A DNA stretch of 64,000 bases from Paenibacillus tuaregi (GCF_900086655.1 NZ_LT575476.1:2163963-2227962); one strand, 5' to 3'. Shown: positions 18,868 to 27,435, counted from the first letter of the stretch. Notes: generated from the sequence alone by a model not told the origin. Numbers and translations are program-made.

Positions 18868-20250
18868 ATGTCATCGAACAAAACATGGACCGATGTCCTC
18901 ATGCCTCAGCTGGCTGAATCTCTGGTGTCGGCGACGATTGGCAAATGGCTCAAGAAGCCGGGAGACAAGGTGGAGCAGTACGAACCGATTTGTGAGGTTA
19001 TAACTGATAAAGTAAATGCCGAGCTTCCGTCTACGCTGGATGGAGTGATGGGAGAGATCCTGGCCCAGGAAGGCGAGACTATTGATGTCGGAGCTGTGAT
19101 CTGCAGGATTGGTGTAGAGGGAGCCGAGCTGAACGAGGCTGCCACTGCACCCCAGCCTGAAGCACCAGCTTCATCAAGCAGTCCAGGTAGCGCGGATGTG
19201 TCACAGCGCAGCCGCTATTCACCAGCTGTCCAGACGCTGGCAGCTGAGCATGGACTGAATTTGAATGCAATCCAAGGAACCGGCCTCGGAGGACGCATCA
19301 CCCGTAAAGATGTGCTAAACTATATTGCAAACGGGGGGGCGGCTGCGGCATCCATAGGAATGCAGCAGGCATCTCAGACTGCTCCTGCTGCTCCTGCAGC
19401 CCCAACTCCACAGCCATCATATAACCAGGCTCCTCCTCAGCAGACTATTCCAGTTATTCCGCCTGCACCTGGTGCTGCCGAGCCTGTTCGGAATACGGGT
19501 ATCCATTTGAGCGATACGCCGAAGATTCCAACAATCGAGGTAGAGGGCGGTCAGTCGGAGCATTATATCGATATTACGCCTGTCCGAAATACGATTGCCA
19601 CGCGGATGAGACAGAGCGTATCTGAAATTCCGCACGGCTGGATGATGATCGAGGTTGATGTCACGAACCTGGTGCAGCTTCGCAACAAGCTTAAGAACGA
19701 CTTCAAAGCCAAAGAGGGCGTAAACCTGACATACCTTGCTTTTATGATCAAAGCTGTGGTGAACGCCATCAAGGATTACCCGATTATGAACTCGGTATGG
19801 GCCGTTGACAAAATCATCGTGAAGCGGGATATTAACATTTCCCTGGCGGTGGGAACGGAAGATTCGGTGCTTACACCAGTCATCAAGAAAGCCGATCAGA
19901 AGAATATCGCTGGCCTGGCCCGCGAAGTTGAGGAATTGGCCCGCAAGACCCGCGAGGGCAAGCTGAAGCTGGACGATATGCAGGGTGGTACTTTTACCGT
20001 TAATAATACTGGCTCATTCGGCTCCATTCTTTCCCAGCCGATCATCAACTATCCTCAGGCCGCTATTCTTACATTTGAATCCATTGTGAAAAGACCTGTT
20101 GTGATTAACGATATGATTGGTGTCCGTTCCATGGCCAATATTTGCCTGTCCCTGGACCATCGGATTCTGGATGGTGTCATCTGCGGACGCTTTATGCAGC
20201 GGGTGAAGGACAATATTGAAGGCTACTCGCTGGACACTCAAGTTTATTAA
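18868..20250 (+). CDS. bkdB: Branched-chain 2-oxoacid dehydrogenase E2 (lipoamide acyltransferase)
   Basis: 460 residues. One lipoyl domain with the lipoylated Lys in CEVITDKVNAELPS, an E1/E3-binding domain near residue 112-150 (RYSPAVQTLAAEHGLNL), an Ala/Pro linker, and the catalytic domain with SLDHRILDG (HxxxDG). The ATG at 18868 is preferred to a GTG at 18859 because AGGAG lies 9 bases upstream. lipB, which supplies the octanoyl group for lipoyl synthesis, is the next gene. No terminator is visible after it. Confidence 0.95.
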   Translation: MSSNKTWTDVLMPQLAESLVSATIGKWLKKPGDKVEQYEPICEVITDKVNAELPSTLDGVMGEILAQEGETIDVGAVICRIGVEGAELNEAATAPQPEAPASSSSPGSADVSQRSRYSPAVQTLAAEHGLNLNAIQGTGLGGRITRKDVLNYIANGGAAAASIGMQQASQTAPAAPAAPTPQPSYNQAPPQQTIPVIPPAPGAAEPVRNTGIHLSDTPKIPTIEVEGGQSEHYIDITPVRNTIATRMRQSVSEIPHGWMMIEVDVTNLVQLRNKLKNDFKAKEGVNLTYLAFMIKAVVNAIKDYPIMNSVWAVDKIIVKRDINISLAVGTEDSVLTPVIKKADQKNIAGLAREVEELARKTREGKLKLDDMQGGTFTVNNTGSFGSILSQPIINYPQAAILTFESIVKRPVVINDMIGVRSMANICLSLDHRILDGVICGRFMQRVKDNIEGYSLDTQVY

Positions 20251-20287
20251 CCCGCTCGCAGGACCTAGAACTAAACGTCCCTCCAAC

Positions 20288-20486
20288 TATATAAAATGAA
20301 CTTTAGAATTAACCGATCCCAGCTTCGATCCCGAGTGATTCTGAAGAAGCGGAGCGTCCGCCTTTGTCTCCGAAATGCCCCTGCTTGGATAGCTAGTTCA
20401 AGCATTTCGGAGACAACCGTGGCCTTAAAGAACACTCGGCATTGCAGTGCCCCAAAAGGGTAACTTTCATAAGTTCATTATATATA
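20288..20486 (+). mobile_element. MITE-like element, copy 1
   Basis: A 199-bp non-coding element with terminal inverted repeats TATATAAAATGAACTT and AAGTTCATTATATATA and an internal dyad (CTCCGAAATGCCCCTGC versus the facing CAAGCATTTCGGAG). A second copy, reversed and about nine-tenths identical by eye, lies at 21355-21556 on the other side of lipB. There is no coding capacity, so it would need a transposase in trans. The right end sits 54 bases before lipB and could influence its promoter. Confidence 0.75.
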
Positions 20487-20540
20487 GAAGAAGATTGAGC
20501 TGCTCAAGACGACAACTAACTGAAAAGAGGCGTATCCATC

Positions 20541-21233
20541 ATGACGAGAACACTGGAAGTCCGCTATATCCCTACCGTCGACTATGGGGAAGCCTGGGAA
20601 CTCCAGAAGCAAATCGTAAAGCGTGTGGATCGTGAGGAGCAGCAGGAAACCCTGCTGCTTTTGCAGCATCCGCCGACTTATACGATTGGTTCCCAGCGGC
20701 ATCCTGAACATTTGCTGTTAAGTCCCGAGCAGTTGAAAGAACAAGGAATTTCCGTGTTCGAAATTGACCGGGGTGGTGATATTACATATCATGGTCCTGG
20801 CCAGCTGGTCGGGTACCCCATTCTCATGCTGGACGGATCGAAGGGGCTTGATCTGCACGATTATCTGCGGAAGCTGGAACAGGTCATTATTAACTATCTG
20901 GCACAGTTCGGGATCGAGGGAAGCCGTAAGTCCGAATACACTGGTGTATGGATTGGAAATGTGAAGATTTGCGCAATTGGGGTCAAGTTCAACAAATGCC
21001 GCGGCCGAAGAGGGTTTGTGACCAGTCACGGATTCGCCTTTAATATCAAATCCGGGATTCAGCATGAAGGGTTCCAGGGGATTATTCCTTGCGGGATACA
21101 AGAATACGGAGTCACTTCACTTGAAGACGCTGTGGGAAGAGAATTTTCAGTGGAGCAGACGGCCAAGGACATCGTTCCATATTTCGAAGAGGTGTTTGGC
21201 TATGATGCCGTTTGGCCGAAAGAGACTATCTGA
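20541..21233 (+). CDS. lipB: Octanoyl-[acyl carrier protein] transferase LipB
   Basis: A 230-residue enzyme that transfers octanoate from ACP to lipoyl domains. Conserved LipB blocks are visible: LLLQHPPTYTIGSQ, DRGGDITYHGPGQLVGYPI, the Lys of KICAIGVKF and the catalytic Cys of QGIIPCGI. It lies downstream of bkdB, whose product needs lipoylation. The gene is flanked by inverted MITE-like copies, and its last 8 bases overlap a tiny convergent gene. B. subtilis uses LipM rather than LipB, so this follows the other scheme. Confidence 0.93.
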   Translation: MTRTLEVRYIPTVDYGEAWELQKQIVKRVDREEQQETLLLLQHPPTYTIGSQRHPEHLLLSPEQLKEQGISVFEIDRGGDITYHGPGQLVGYPILMLDGSKGLDLHDYLRKLEQVIINYLAQFGIEGSRKSEYTGVWIGNVKICAIGVKFNKCRGRRGFVTSHGFAFNIKSGIQHEGFQGIIPCGIQEYGVTSLEDAVGREFSVEQTAKDIVPYFEEVFGYDAVWPKETI

Positions 21234-21321
21234 TAAATGGTTCAAAAATCATGAGTAATGAGGAACCTATCAAGGCGATAAGCATGATATAAACGAACAC
21301 CTTCATCCATTTCTTAGGCAT
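21226..21321 (-). CDS. Prli42-like 31-residue membrane protein
   Basis: The minus-strand frame begins MPKKWMKVFVYIMLIALIG and ends EPFIR. It is a short basic start followed by one membrane helix, which fits the Prli42/DUF4044 family of stressosome-associated miniproteins. A strong AAAGGAG lies 8-9 bases before the ATG. The 3' end overlaps the lipB stop on the opposite strand. In Listeria, Prli42 anchors the stressosome at the membrane; whether that applies here is unknown, since no stressosome genes are in the window. Confidence 0.6.
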   Translation of the reverse strand: MPKKWMKVFVYIMLIALIGSSLLMIFEPFIR

Positions 21322-21354
21322 AACACAGACTCCTTTATGTACAATAATAATTGC

Positions 21355-21556
21355 TATATAAAATGAACTTATGAAGGTTACCCTTTAGGGGCGCTGCGAT
21401 GCCGAGTGTTCTTTAAGGCCGCTGTTGTCCCCGAAATGCTTGAACTAGCTATCCAAGCAGGGGCATTTCGGAGACAAAGGCGGACGCTCCGCTTCTTCAG
21501 AATCACTCGGGATCGAAGCTGAGAGAGGTTAATCATTCTAAAGTTCATTTTATATA
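21355..21556 (-). mobile_element. MITE-like element, copy 2 (inverted)
   Basis: A 202-bp reverse-complement copy of the element at 20288-20486, with the same terminal repeats (TATATAAAATGAACTT and AAGTTCATTTTATATA) and the same internal dyad. Together the copies frame lipB and the Prli42-like gene as a segment of about 1.27 kb with long inverted ends. Confidence 0.75.
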
Positions 21557-21617
21557 ATTAGCAACAGCTAGTCCTTACTTCATCATTTTAGCGTAATGCG
21601 AGAGGAGAAGAAAGTCC

Positions 21618-22748
21618 ATGATCAATAAAGACAGAGTAATCGGGCAGTTCCTGGAGCTTGTTCAGATAGACAGTGAGACAAAGCACGAAAGAGCCGTTGC
21701 GGATGTGCTTAAGAAGAAATTTGAGGCGCTCGGCTTGGAAGTTATCGAGGATGATTCTGCCGCGGTTACCGGACATGGCGCGGGTAATTTGATTGCCACA
21801 TTGAAACCGGCAGGGGCGGAGGAGGCGGAGCCGATCCTGTTCACTTGCCATATGGATACGGTAACTCCTGGTGTTGGAATTAAGCCGGTTGTGGGCGAAG
21901 ACGGCTGGATCCGCAGTGACGGAACCACCATCCTTGGTGCAGATGATAAAGCTGGAGTGGCCGCACTGCTGGAGATGATTCAGGTGCTGAATGAGCAGCA
22001 GGTACCTCACGGCCAAATTCAGTTTGTAATTACAGCTGGAGAAGAATCAGGACTCATGGGCGCGCGTGCCCTTGACGGCAGCAAGCTTGATGCCAAGTAT
22101 GGATTCGCTCTGGATTCCAATGGCGAGGTAGGGGCAATATGTGTGGCGGCACCTACCCAGGCGCGGATTGAAATAGAGATTTTTGGCAAATCCGCGCATG
22201 CGGGTGTGAATCCGGAAGATGGTATCAGCGCGATTCAGGTTGCGGGCAAAGCGATCTCCAGAATGAAGCTCGGACGGATTGACGCGGAGACCACTGCTAA
22301 TATCGGCAAGTTCGAAGGAGGCGGAGCCACCAACATTGTGACAGACTACGCCAAGCTGTATGCAGAAGCGCGCAGCATAGTACAAGAAAAGGTGGAGAAG
22401 CAGATTGCGGGCATGAAAGAAGCGGTTGAATCCGCTTGCCGCGATTATGGGGCAAGAGGGGAGTTCAAGAGCAATATCATCTACCCGGCATTTCAGCATA
22501 ACGAGACGGACGCGGTTGTTCAGTTGGCGAAGAAAGCGGCCGATCAATTAGGGCTTTCCGGTAGAACGTTCATGTCCGGCGGCGGCAGTGACGCGAACAT
22601 CTTCAACGGGCTGGGCATACCTACCGTAAATCTGGCTGTGGGGTATGAGAATATCCACACCACTTCAGAACGGATCAAGGCTGAGGATATTGTTAAGGCT
22701 GCTGAATACGTGCTGCAGATCGTTAAAGTTACAACAGATCGGAAATAG
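21618..22748 (+). CDS. M20 family metallopeptidase (YqjE/PepT-like)
   Basis: A 376-residue zinc peptidase. Metal-ligand motifs are FTCHMDTVTPG, LGADDKAG, TAGEESGLMGA and the C-terminal His in GYENIHTTSE. The dimerisation domain includes KSAHAGVNPEDG. It matches B. subtilis YqjE in length and layout and resembles tripeptidase T, but the substrate is not established. The ribosome site is GAGAGGAG. It is followed by a strong terminator. Confidence 0.85.
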   Translation: MINKDRVIGQFLELVQIDSETKHERAVADVLKKKFEALGLEVIEDDSAAVTGHGAGNLIATLKPAGAEEAEPILFTCHMDTVTPGVGIKPVVGEDGWIRSDGTTILGADDKAGVAALLEMIQVLNEQQVPHGQIQFVITAGEESGLMGARALDGSKLDAKYGFALDSNGEVGAICVAAPTQARIEIEIFGKSAHAGVNPEDGISAIQVAGKAISRMKLGRIDAETTANIGKFEGGGATNIVTDYAKLYAEARSIVQEKVEKQIAGMKEAVESACRDYGARGEFKSNIIYPAFQHNETDAVVQLAKKAADQLGLSGRTFMSGGGSDANIFNGLGIPTVNLAVGYENIHTTSERIKAEDIVKAAEYVLQIVKVTTDRK

Positions 22749-22777
22749 CAGATGATTGAATGCTGAATTAGAAATAT

Positions 22778-22820
22778 AAAGAGACAAGTTCCTATTTTTA
22801 TAGGGAGCTTGTCTCTTTTT
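22778..22820. terminator. Terminator after the M20 peptidase gene
   Basis: AAAGAGACAAG pairs with CTTGTCTCTTT, followed by T residues. It lies between convergent genes and could act both ways. Confidence 0.88.
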
Positions 22821-22824
22821 AATA

Positions 22825-24009
22825 CTACTGAAATGAGCGTACCTGCCGGTTCCGCCGCTGGGCTGGAGTCCATTCGGTATGCCATTTGGAGCGGTGCACA
22901 ATGAACAAGGATTGTGTCATTGTCTCCATATACTGCTGTGTTTTTATTAGGTTTGATGGGTCATGCATGAGCAGCCCGCTCCGCTGCTCCATTTGTCGGT
23001 AGGATATCTGAAGATAACAGGAGGCCGCGGCGAACCGGTAAGAGGCTGTTAAGGGATCATGCTCGATCAAACACTCAAAAATCTGGGCAGCCTGATCATA
23101 CCGCCCTTCGTCGTAATCTATTTCAGCTGTAATAAACGCCATTTCCTTGCTTAAGGGTTCGCATAAGTTCAAAGAGTTGAGGTCATAGGTTCTGAGCTTT
23201 TGCTCCGCAAGCTCCGTATAACCTTCTCGGTATAGACCTAGGGTAAGCTCGTTCTGAAGATAGGGATCGTCCCCCGCAATCTGATGGCTCAAGTCCAAGA
23301 GCCCAAGATGCACAGACCGCTTTAAGCTTTCAGATAACAACTGCCGGTTCTCCACCGCCAGCCGGTCCTCCTCGCCCAGCTTCCACTTGCACAGGAGCGC
23401 ATCCATGGCAAGCGGGTCTGTGAGTTCAGGCCTGAGCTGGCCTGCGTCAACCGCACTGGAAGCCAGATTTAGGGCTTGTTCATACATCCCCTCACGGATC
23501 AGGCATTGCGAATACAGTTCAAGCATCCGCCCGCTTTTGTCCATAAGATTCTCCGCAAAGTATGTAAAAGCCGTGTGGAATGCTCCAATACGGCACAGGA
23601 TGTCGATGAGAAGCTCAGTTGCTTCGGGCAGGTGCGCCAGCTTGTGCTTAAGCCGGTCCGCAATAATTTCATCGCTGTAACCCTGCTCATGCAGCAGGTC
23701 CCCCCACTCGGTCATGGCTTCGATTTCATAACCAGGGTATACCGAACATTGTTCTAATGCATAAATGGCTTTGGCATGTTGATTGTTAAGCCGCAGCAGT
23801 CTGCCGTATTCCAGCCAGCAATCGGCCAGACTTCCCCGTTCGCTAATCTGGGTAGAGTCCTGGCTGAACACGTTCAGCAATCCTTCCTCCAGACATGACA
23901 GCGCTTTCGCAATATCTCCCCGGTCCCTGTGCCTGAGGCTTCTCTGATAAAGAAGGGACAAAGATTTGGAATCGGTTCTATTCGATCGAAATAGACGGTT
24001 TTTTTCCAC
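22825..24009 (-). CDS. TPR-like helical repeat protein, hypothetical
   Basis: About 394 residues, all helical by eye, with tetratricopeptide-like units such as ALSCLEEGLLNVFS, KAIYALEQCSVYPG, YEQALNLASSAVDAG and GRYDQAAQIFECLIEHDP. No signal peptide or catalytic motif. The GTG at 24009 has GAGGAGGG upstream; an ATG at 24039 precedes that ribosome site and is not chosen. It may be a scaffold or binding protein; no specific function can be given. Confidence 0.7.
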   Translation of the reverse strand: MEKNRLFRSNRTDSKSLSLLYQRSLRHRDRGDIAKALSCLEEGLLNVFSQDSTQISERGSLADCWLEYGRLLRLNNQHAKAIYALEQCSVYPGYEIEAMTEWGDLLHEQGYSDEIIADRLKHKLAHLPEATELLIDILCRIGAFHTAFTYFAENLMDKSGRMLELYSQCLIREGMYEQALNLASSAVDAGQLRPELTDPLAMDALLCKWKLGEEDRLAVENRQLLSESLKRSVHLGLLDLSHQIAGDDPYLQNELTLGLYREGYTELAEQKLRTYDLNSLNLCEPLSKEMAFITAEIDYDEGRYDQAAQIFECLIEHDPLTASYRFAAASCYLQISYRQMEQRSGLLMHDPSNLIKTQQYMETMTQSLFIVHRSKWHTEWTPAQRRNRQVRSFQ

Positions 24010-24086
24010 TCGGCAACCCTCCTCTCTTCTTAATAACACATATTGGTATCAAAAGTATTCTTATTTTGTCAAAAACGTAAAATAAT

Positions 24087-24230
24087 CTACTTTCTGTAGG
24101 TCTGATCTGCAATAAATTGTCTCATTTCGGTGCCTTGTGCTGCTTTTTTCTTCCACATGGCCAGAACGGCCCGAACTTCCCAAGCTTTACCGGATAGATG
24201 GAGTTGGTCCTTGGCAAAATAACTCTTCAT
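24087..24230 (-). CDS. mciZ: MciZ, mother-cell inhibitor of FtsZ
   Basis: A 47-residue frame beginning MKSYFAKDQLHLSGKAWEV, with AMWKKK and MRQFIADQ further on. The core LxGKAWEVRAxL matches B. subtilis MciZ (LVGKAWEIRAKL), a 40-residue peptide made in the mother cell that caps FtsZ filaments and blocks Z-ring formation during sporulation. AAAGGAG lies 9 bases before the ATG. It is divergent from nudF, a neighbour of mciZ in B. subtilis as far as I recall. No clear sigma-E promoter was identified. Confidence 0.75.
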   Translation of the reverse strand: MKSYFAKDQLHLSGKAWEVRAVLAMWKKKAAQGTEMRQFIADQTYRK

Positions 24231-24260
24231 ACTCGCGATTACTCCTTTTCGAGAACGATT

Positions 24261-24269
24261 TGGTATAAT
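24261..24269 (+). promoter_or_regulatory. Extended -10 promoter of nudF
   Basis: TGGTATAAT in the mciZ-nudF divergent gap, 61 bases before the nudF start. No good -35 was seen. Confidence 0.4.
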
Positions 24270-24330
24270 AACACCATATGTTCAGAAGTGACAAGCTATG
24301 CTTTTTCTAATCAAAAGGAGGCAAAATTCC

Positions 24331-24900
24331 ATGACAAAGTCTGCAAATTCCGCACTTAATGAGAAGACCCTTTCGTCCAAATCCATTTATACGGGCAAAA
24401 TTATTTCTCTGCAGATTGATACTGTCGAGCTGCCTGACGGATCTACCGGTGAACGTGAAATTGTTAAACACCCAGGTGCGGTAGCGGTGCTGGCTGTTCG
24501 TAACGGACGGCTGCTGCTGGTGGATCAATTCCGTCAATCCATTGGCAGAGGTGAGCTGGAGATCCCAGCCGGCAAGCTGGAGAAGGGCGAAGATCCCCTT
24601 GAAGCCGCGAAGCGTGAGCTGCAGGAAGAGACCGGGTATAGCGCTGGCAAGACTTCGCTGCTGCATTCGTTCTACACCTCACCCGGATTCGCAGACGAGC
24701 TGATTCATCTGTATCTCGCAGAGGATTTGAAGAAGGGAAAGGCATCCCCGGATGAGGATGAATTCCTAGAGGTACATGAGATCACCCTTCAGGAAGCGAA
24801 GAAGTATATATCCGAAGGCTGGATATCGGATGCGAAAACTATTATGGCCGTATACATTTGGGAATTGGCCGCCCATACCGGGCGATTCGGTCATGAGTAA
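24331..24900 (+). CDS. nudF: ADP-ribose pyrophosphatase (Nudix hydrolase)
   Basis: 189 residues. The Nudix box GKLEKGEDPLEAAKRE followed by LQEETGY fits GX5EX7REUXEEXGU exactly and lies near residue 90-112. The N-terminal YTGKIISLQIDTVELPDGS is typical of ADP-ribose pyrophosphatases, which cleave ADP-ribose to AMP and ribose 5-phosphate. The ATG at 24331 follows AAAAGGAGG. The last 8 bases overlap the start of the next gene, implying coupling. Confidence 0.88.
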   Translation: MTKSANSALNEKTLSSKSIYTGKIISLQIDTVELPDGSTGEREIVKHPGAVAVLAVRNGRLLLVDQFRQSIGRGELEIPAGKLEKGEDPLEAAKRELQEETGYSAGKTSLLHSFYTSPGFADELIHLYLAEDLKKGKASPDEDEFLEVHEITLQEAKKYISEGWISDAKTIMAVYIWELAAHTGRFGHE

Positions 24901-26083
24901 CGCGGGACTTCAGCGGTATTATGCGGATCTGCATATTCACATCGGCAGAACGGAGCGTGGAGAGCCGGTCAAGATCAGCGGCAGCCGCAACTTGACCTTT
25001 GCCCAAATCGCAAGTGAAGCCAGTGACCGCAAGGGAATTGAGTTGATCGGGATTATCGATTGTCACTCGCCAGGAGTTCAATATGACATCCACCAAAGTC
25101 TTGATCGCGGGGATATGGTTGAGCTTGAAGAAGGCGGTATTACTTATGGCAGGACAACCATTCTCCTCGGGAGTGAAATTGAGATTCGGGAGCCTGGCAT
25201 GGGCCCGGCACATCTGCTTGTCTATTTTCCACATTTGAAAGTGATGGAGGAGTTCACCGGCTGGTTAAGCAAGCGGATGAAAAATGTGGGCTTAAGCTCT
25301 CAACGTCTGCACGCTCCGGCCCGTACCCTACAAGAGGAGGTTGCTGCAAGGGGTGGGATGCTGATTCCTGCTCATATTTTCACACCTCATAAAAGCATTT
25401 ATGGCAGCGCGGCACCACGCATGGAAGATGTTCTGGATTTGTCCTTGATCAGGGCTGTAGAACTTGGGCTTAGCGCCGATTCGGAAATGGCCGGTTATTT
25501 GAGTGAGCTGGATCCGTTCACTATTCTCACCAATTCAGATGCTCATTCCCTTGGAAAGATTGGACGGGAATACAATGAGCTGGCTCTCTCGAAGCCGAAC
25601 TATTTTGAATTCGAGAAGGCCCTTAATCGGCAGGATGGTCGTGCGGTTACCGCCAATTATGGGCTCAATCCCCGGCTTGGGAAATATCATCGGACATACT
25701 GCAGTGGGTGTCAGAGTATTCTGGACGAGCAGAACATTGCGGTCCAAAGATGCTCTTATTGTGGAAGCACTAAACTGACCAAGGGGGTACTTGACCGGAT
25801 CCGTTCGATTGCCGACAGGGAAGTACCAGAGGTTCCAGCGCATCGGCCCCCTTATAAATACCAGATTCCACTGGAGTTCATTCCAGGGCTTGGGCCGGCA
25901 AAGCTTACGGCACTGCTTGAAGCTTTTGGTACCGAAATGAACATTCTTCACAGAGTCAGCGCGGAGGAATTGGCATCTGTTGTAGGGCCGGAGCTGTCGG
26001 CCGCGATTGTGGATGCCAGGGAGGGAAGAACCCAGCTGACCGCAGGAGGCGGGGGAACTTACGGAAAGGTAAGGAAACCGTAA
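24893..26083 (+). CDS. Endonuclease Q-like PHP-domain protein
   Basis: 396 residues. A PHP domain starts with YYADLHIHIGRTERGEPVK and continues with IDCHSPG, PAHIFTPHKSIYG and ILTNSDAHSLGKIG, supplying metal-binding His and Asp residues. A four-Cys zinc ribbon (CSGCQSI and CSYCGSTKL) lies near 268-290, and a helix-hairpin-helix-like FIPGLGPAKLTALLEAFG near the end. This order matches EndoQ, which nicks DNA 5' to deaminated bases and abasic sites. Activity here is inferred from homology only. It is coupled to nudF. Confidence 0.78.
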   Translation: MSNAGLQRYYADLHIHIGRTERGEPVKISGSRNLTFAQIASEASDRKGIELIGIIDCHSPGVQYDIHQSLDRGDMVELEEGGITYGRTTILLGSEIEIREPGMGPAHLLVYFPHLKVMEEFTGWLSKRMKNVGLSSQRLHAPARTLQEEVAARGGMLIPAHIFTPHKSIYGSAAPRMEDVLDLSLIRAVELGLSADSEMAGYLSELDPFTILTNSDAHSLGKIGREYNELALSKPNYFEFEKALNRQDGRAVTANYGLNPRLGKYHRTYCSGCQSILDEQNIAVQRCSYCGSTKLTKGVLDRIRSIADREVPEVPAHRPPYKYQIPLEFIPGLGPAKLTALLEAFGTEMNILHRVSAEELASVVGPELSAAIVDAREGRTQLTAGGGGTYGKVRKP

Positions 26084-26158
26084 ATCCCACGGGCATAGGC
26101 GGACCAGCCTGTACATAGAATGATAGAGACTTCTATGGACAAGGAAGGAGGCCGCCCT

Positions 26159-26806
26159 ATGTTTAAAGCTTTCAGTCATACCCTTAAAGACCAAACCCCG
26201 CTGTATGTGTTTGTTACCGTCCTTTTTCTGATGGGCGTTATCTTTGGTGCGCTTATGGTCAATGCTTTGACACTGGAGCAGCAGCAGGATCTTTCCCGCT
26301 ATTTGGGGGATTTCTTCACCTCCTTTAACCAGGAGGATTCAGCGGGGCTCTCTTCATTCTGGAGCATTGCCGTGCTGAATCTGAAGTGGATCGGATTAAT
26401 TTGGGTTCTGGGCCTCTCGGTCATCGGGCTCCCTGGAATTCTGATTATCGATTTCCTGAAGGGAGTCCTGATTGGCTTCTCGGTGGGCTGTCTCGTCGGC
26501 CAGTTCACTTGGAAAGGCATGCTGTTCGCCCTGGTTTCCATAGCACCTCATAACCTGGTTCTAATCCCTGTCCTGCTCATATGCAGTGTGGCGGCGGTGA
26601 CCTTCTCACTGAACATTATCCGCAGCAGGGTAATGCTGAGAGGCCACGGCTCGCTTGCCAAGCCTTTTTTCAATTACTCCGGTCTGGTGCTCATGATGGC
26701 GGTGCTGATTTTAGGGATTTCTTCTTTTGAAACCTGGGTCACCCCGGTTCTGATAGGATGGGTTGCCCCAGTGTTGGAACAGGCTTCCACGGCCTCCTCA
26801 CTCTAG
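26159..26806 (+). CDS. spoIIM: Stage II sporulation protein M
   Basis: A 215-residue protein with about five membrane segments (the SpoIIM/DUF95 fold), including LKWIGLIWVLGLSVIGLPGILIIDFLKG and FALVSIAPHNLVLIP. SpoIIM recruits SpoIIP and SpoIID, the peptidoglycan hydrolases that drive engulfment. The ATG at 26159 has AAGGAGG 8 bases upstream; a 13-codon extension upstream lacks one. The order nudF-EndoQ-spoIIM-fur is as in Bacillus. Confidence 0.92.
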   Translation: MFKAFSHTLKDQTPLYVFVTVLFLMGVIFGALMVNALTLEQQQDLSRYLGDFFTSFNQEDSAGLSSFWSIAVLNLKWIGLIWVLGLSVIGLPGILIIDFLKGVLIGFSVGCLVGQFTWKGMLFALVSIAPHNLVLIPVLLICSVAAVTFSLNIIRSRVMLRGHGSLAKPFFNYSGLVLMMAVLILGISSFETWVTPVLIGWVAPVLEQASTASSL

Positions 26807-26814
26807 TAAAATGT

Positions 26815-26844
26815 TTGACTTTGTTGATCTTAACCCCCTATAAT
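26815..26844 (+). promoter_or_regulatory. Sigma-A promoter of fur
   Basis: TTGACT and TATAAT with an 18-base spacer, 55 bases before the fur start. No clear Fur box was seen. Confidence 0.7.
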
Positions 26845-26899
26845 GAAAGAAGTGATTTGTGCCAGAAGGTGGTCGGCTTTTTTCCAAGGGGGAGATTAC

Positions 26900-27382
26900 A
26901 TGGAAGAACGGATCGATAAAATTAAGCAGCAGCTGCAATCCCATGGTTATAAGCTTACGCCCCAACGGGAAGCCACGGTAAGGGTTTTGCTTGAGAACGA
27001 AGACGACCATTTGAGCGCGGAAGATGTGTTCATGCTCGTTAAAGATAAAGCTCCGGAAATAGGTCTTGCGACAGTATATCGTACACTTGAGCTGTTAAGT
27101 GAGCTCCATGTGGTGGAGAAGATTAACTTTGGCGACGGTGTTGCCCGTTATGACCTTCGTACGGATACATCCAAGCATCATCATCACCATTTGATCTGTG
27201 TGCAATGCGGTGCCATGGACGAGATCAGAGAAGACTGGCTGGGCCCTTTGGAGGAACGGTTGGAGAAGGAATTTAATTTTACAGTTCTGGATCACCGGCT
27301 TGATTTTCAAGGGATTTGCTACCGCTGTAAGGACAAAGATAAAGACAAGAACGGTGACGCCGACAAGAATTCCAAAGAATAA
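26900..27382 (+). CDS. fur: Fur-family metalloregulator
   Basis: 160 residues. The winged helix has KLTPQREATVRVLLENEDDHLSAEDVF and IGLATVYRTLELL. The metal site has the HHHHHLICVQCG stretch and a second CxxC (CYRC). The position between spoIIM and yqzK-xerD matches fur of B. subtilis, which represses iron-uptake genes. The C-terminus is a Lys/Asp-rich tail. The ribosome site is AAGGGGGAG. A PerR or Zur role cannot be excluded by sequence alone, but the synteny favours Fur. Confidence 0.9.
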   Translation: MEERIDKIKQQLQSHGYKLTPQREATVRVLLENEDDHLSAEDVFMLVKDKAPEIGLATVYRTLELLSELHVVEKINFGDGVARYDLRTDTSKHHHHHLICVQCGAMDEIREDWLGPLEERLEKEFNFTVLDHRLDFQGICYRCKDKDKDKNGDADKNSKE

Positions 27383-27395
27383 CAAGGGTTACCGT

Positions 27396-27435
27396 AAGCT
27401 CTCTTCGGCCGCTTGGCCGCCGGGGGCTTTTTTTT
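27396..27435 (+). terminator. Terminator after fur
   Basis: An imperfect GC-rich hairpin (AAGC...CGGC loop GCCG...GCTT) ending in eight T residues. Confidence 0.8.
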
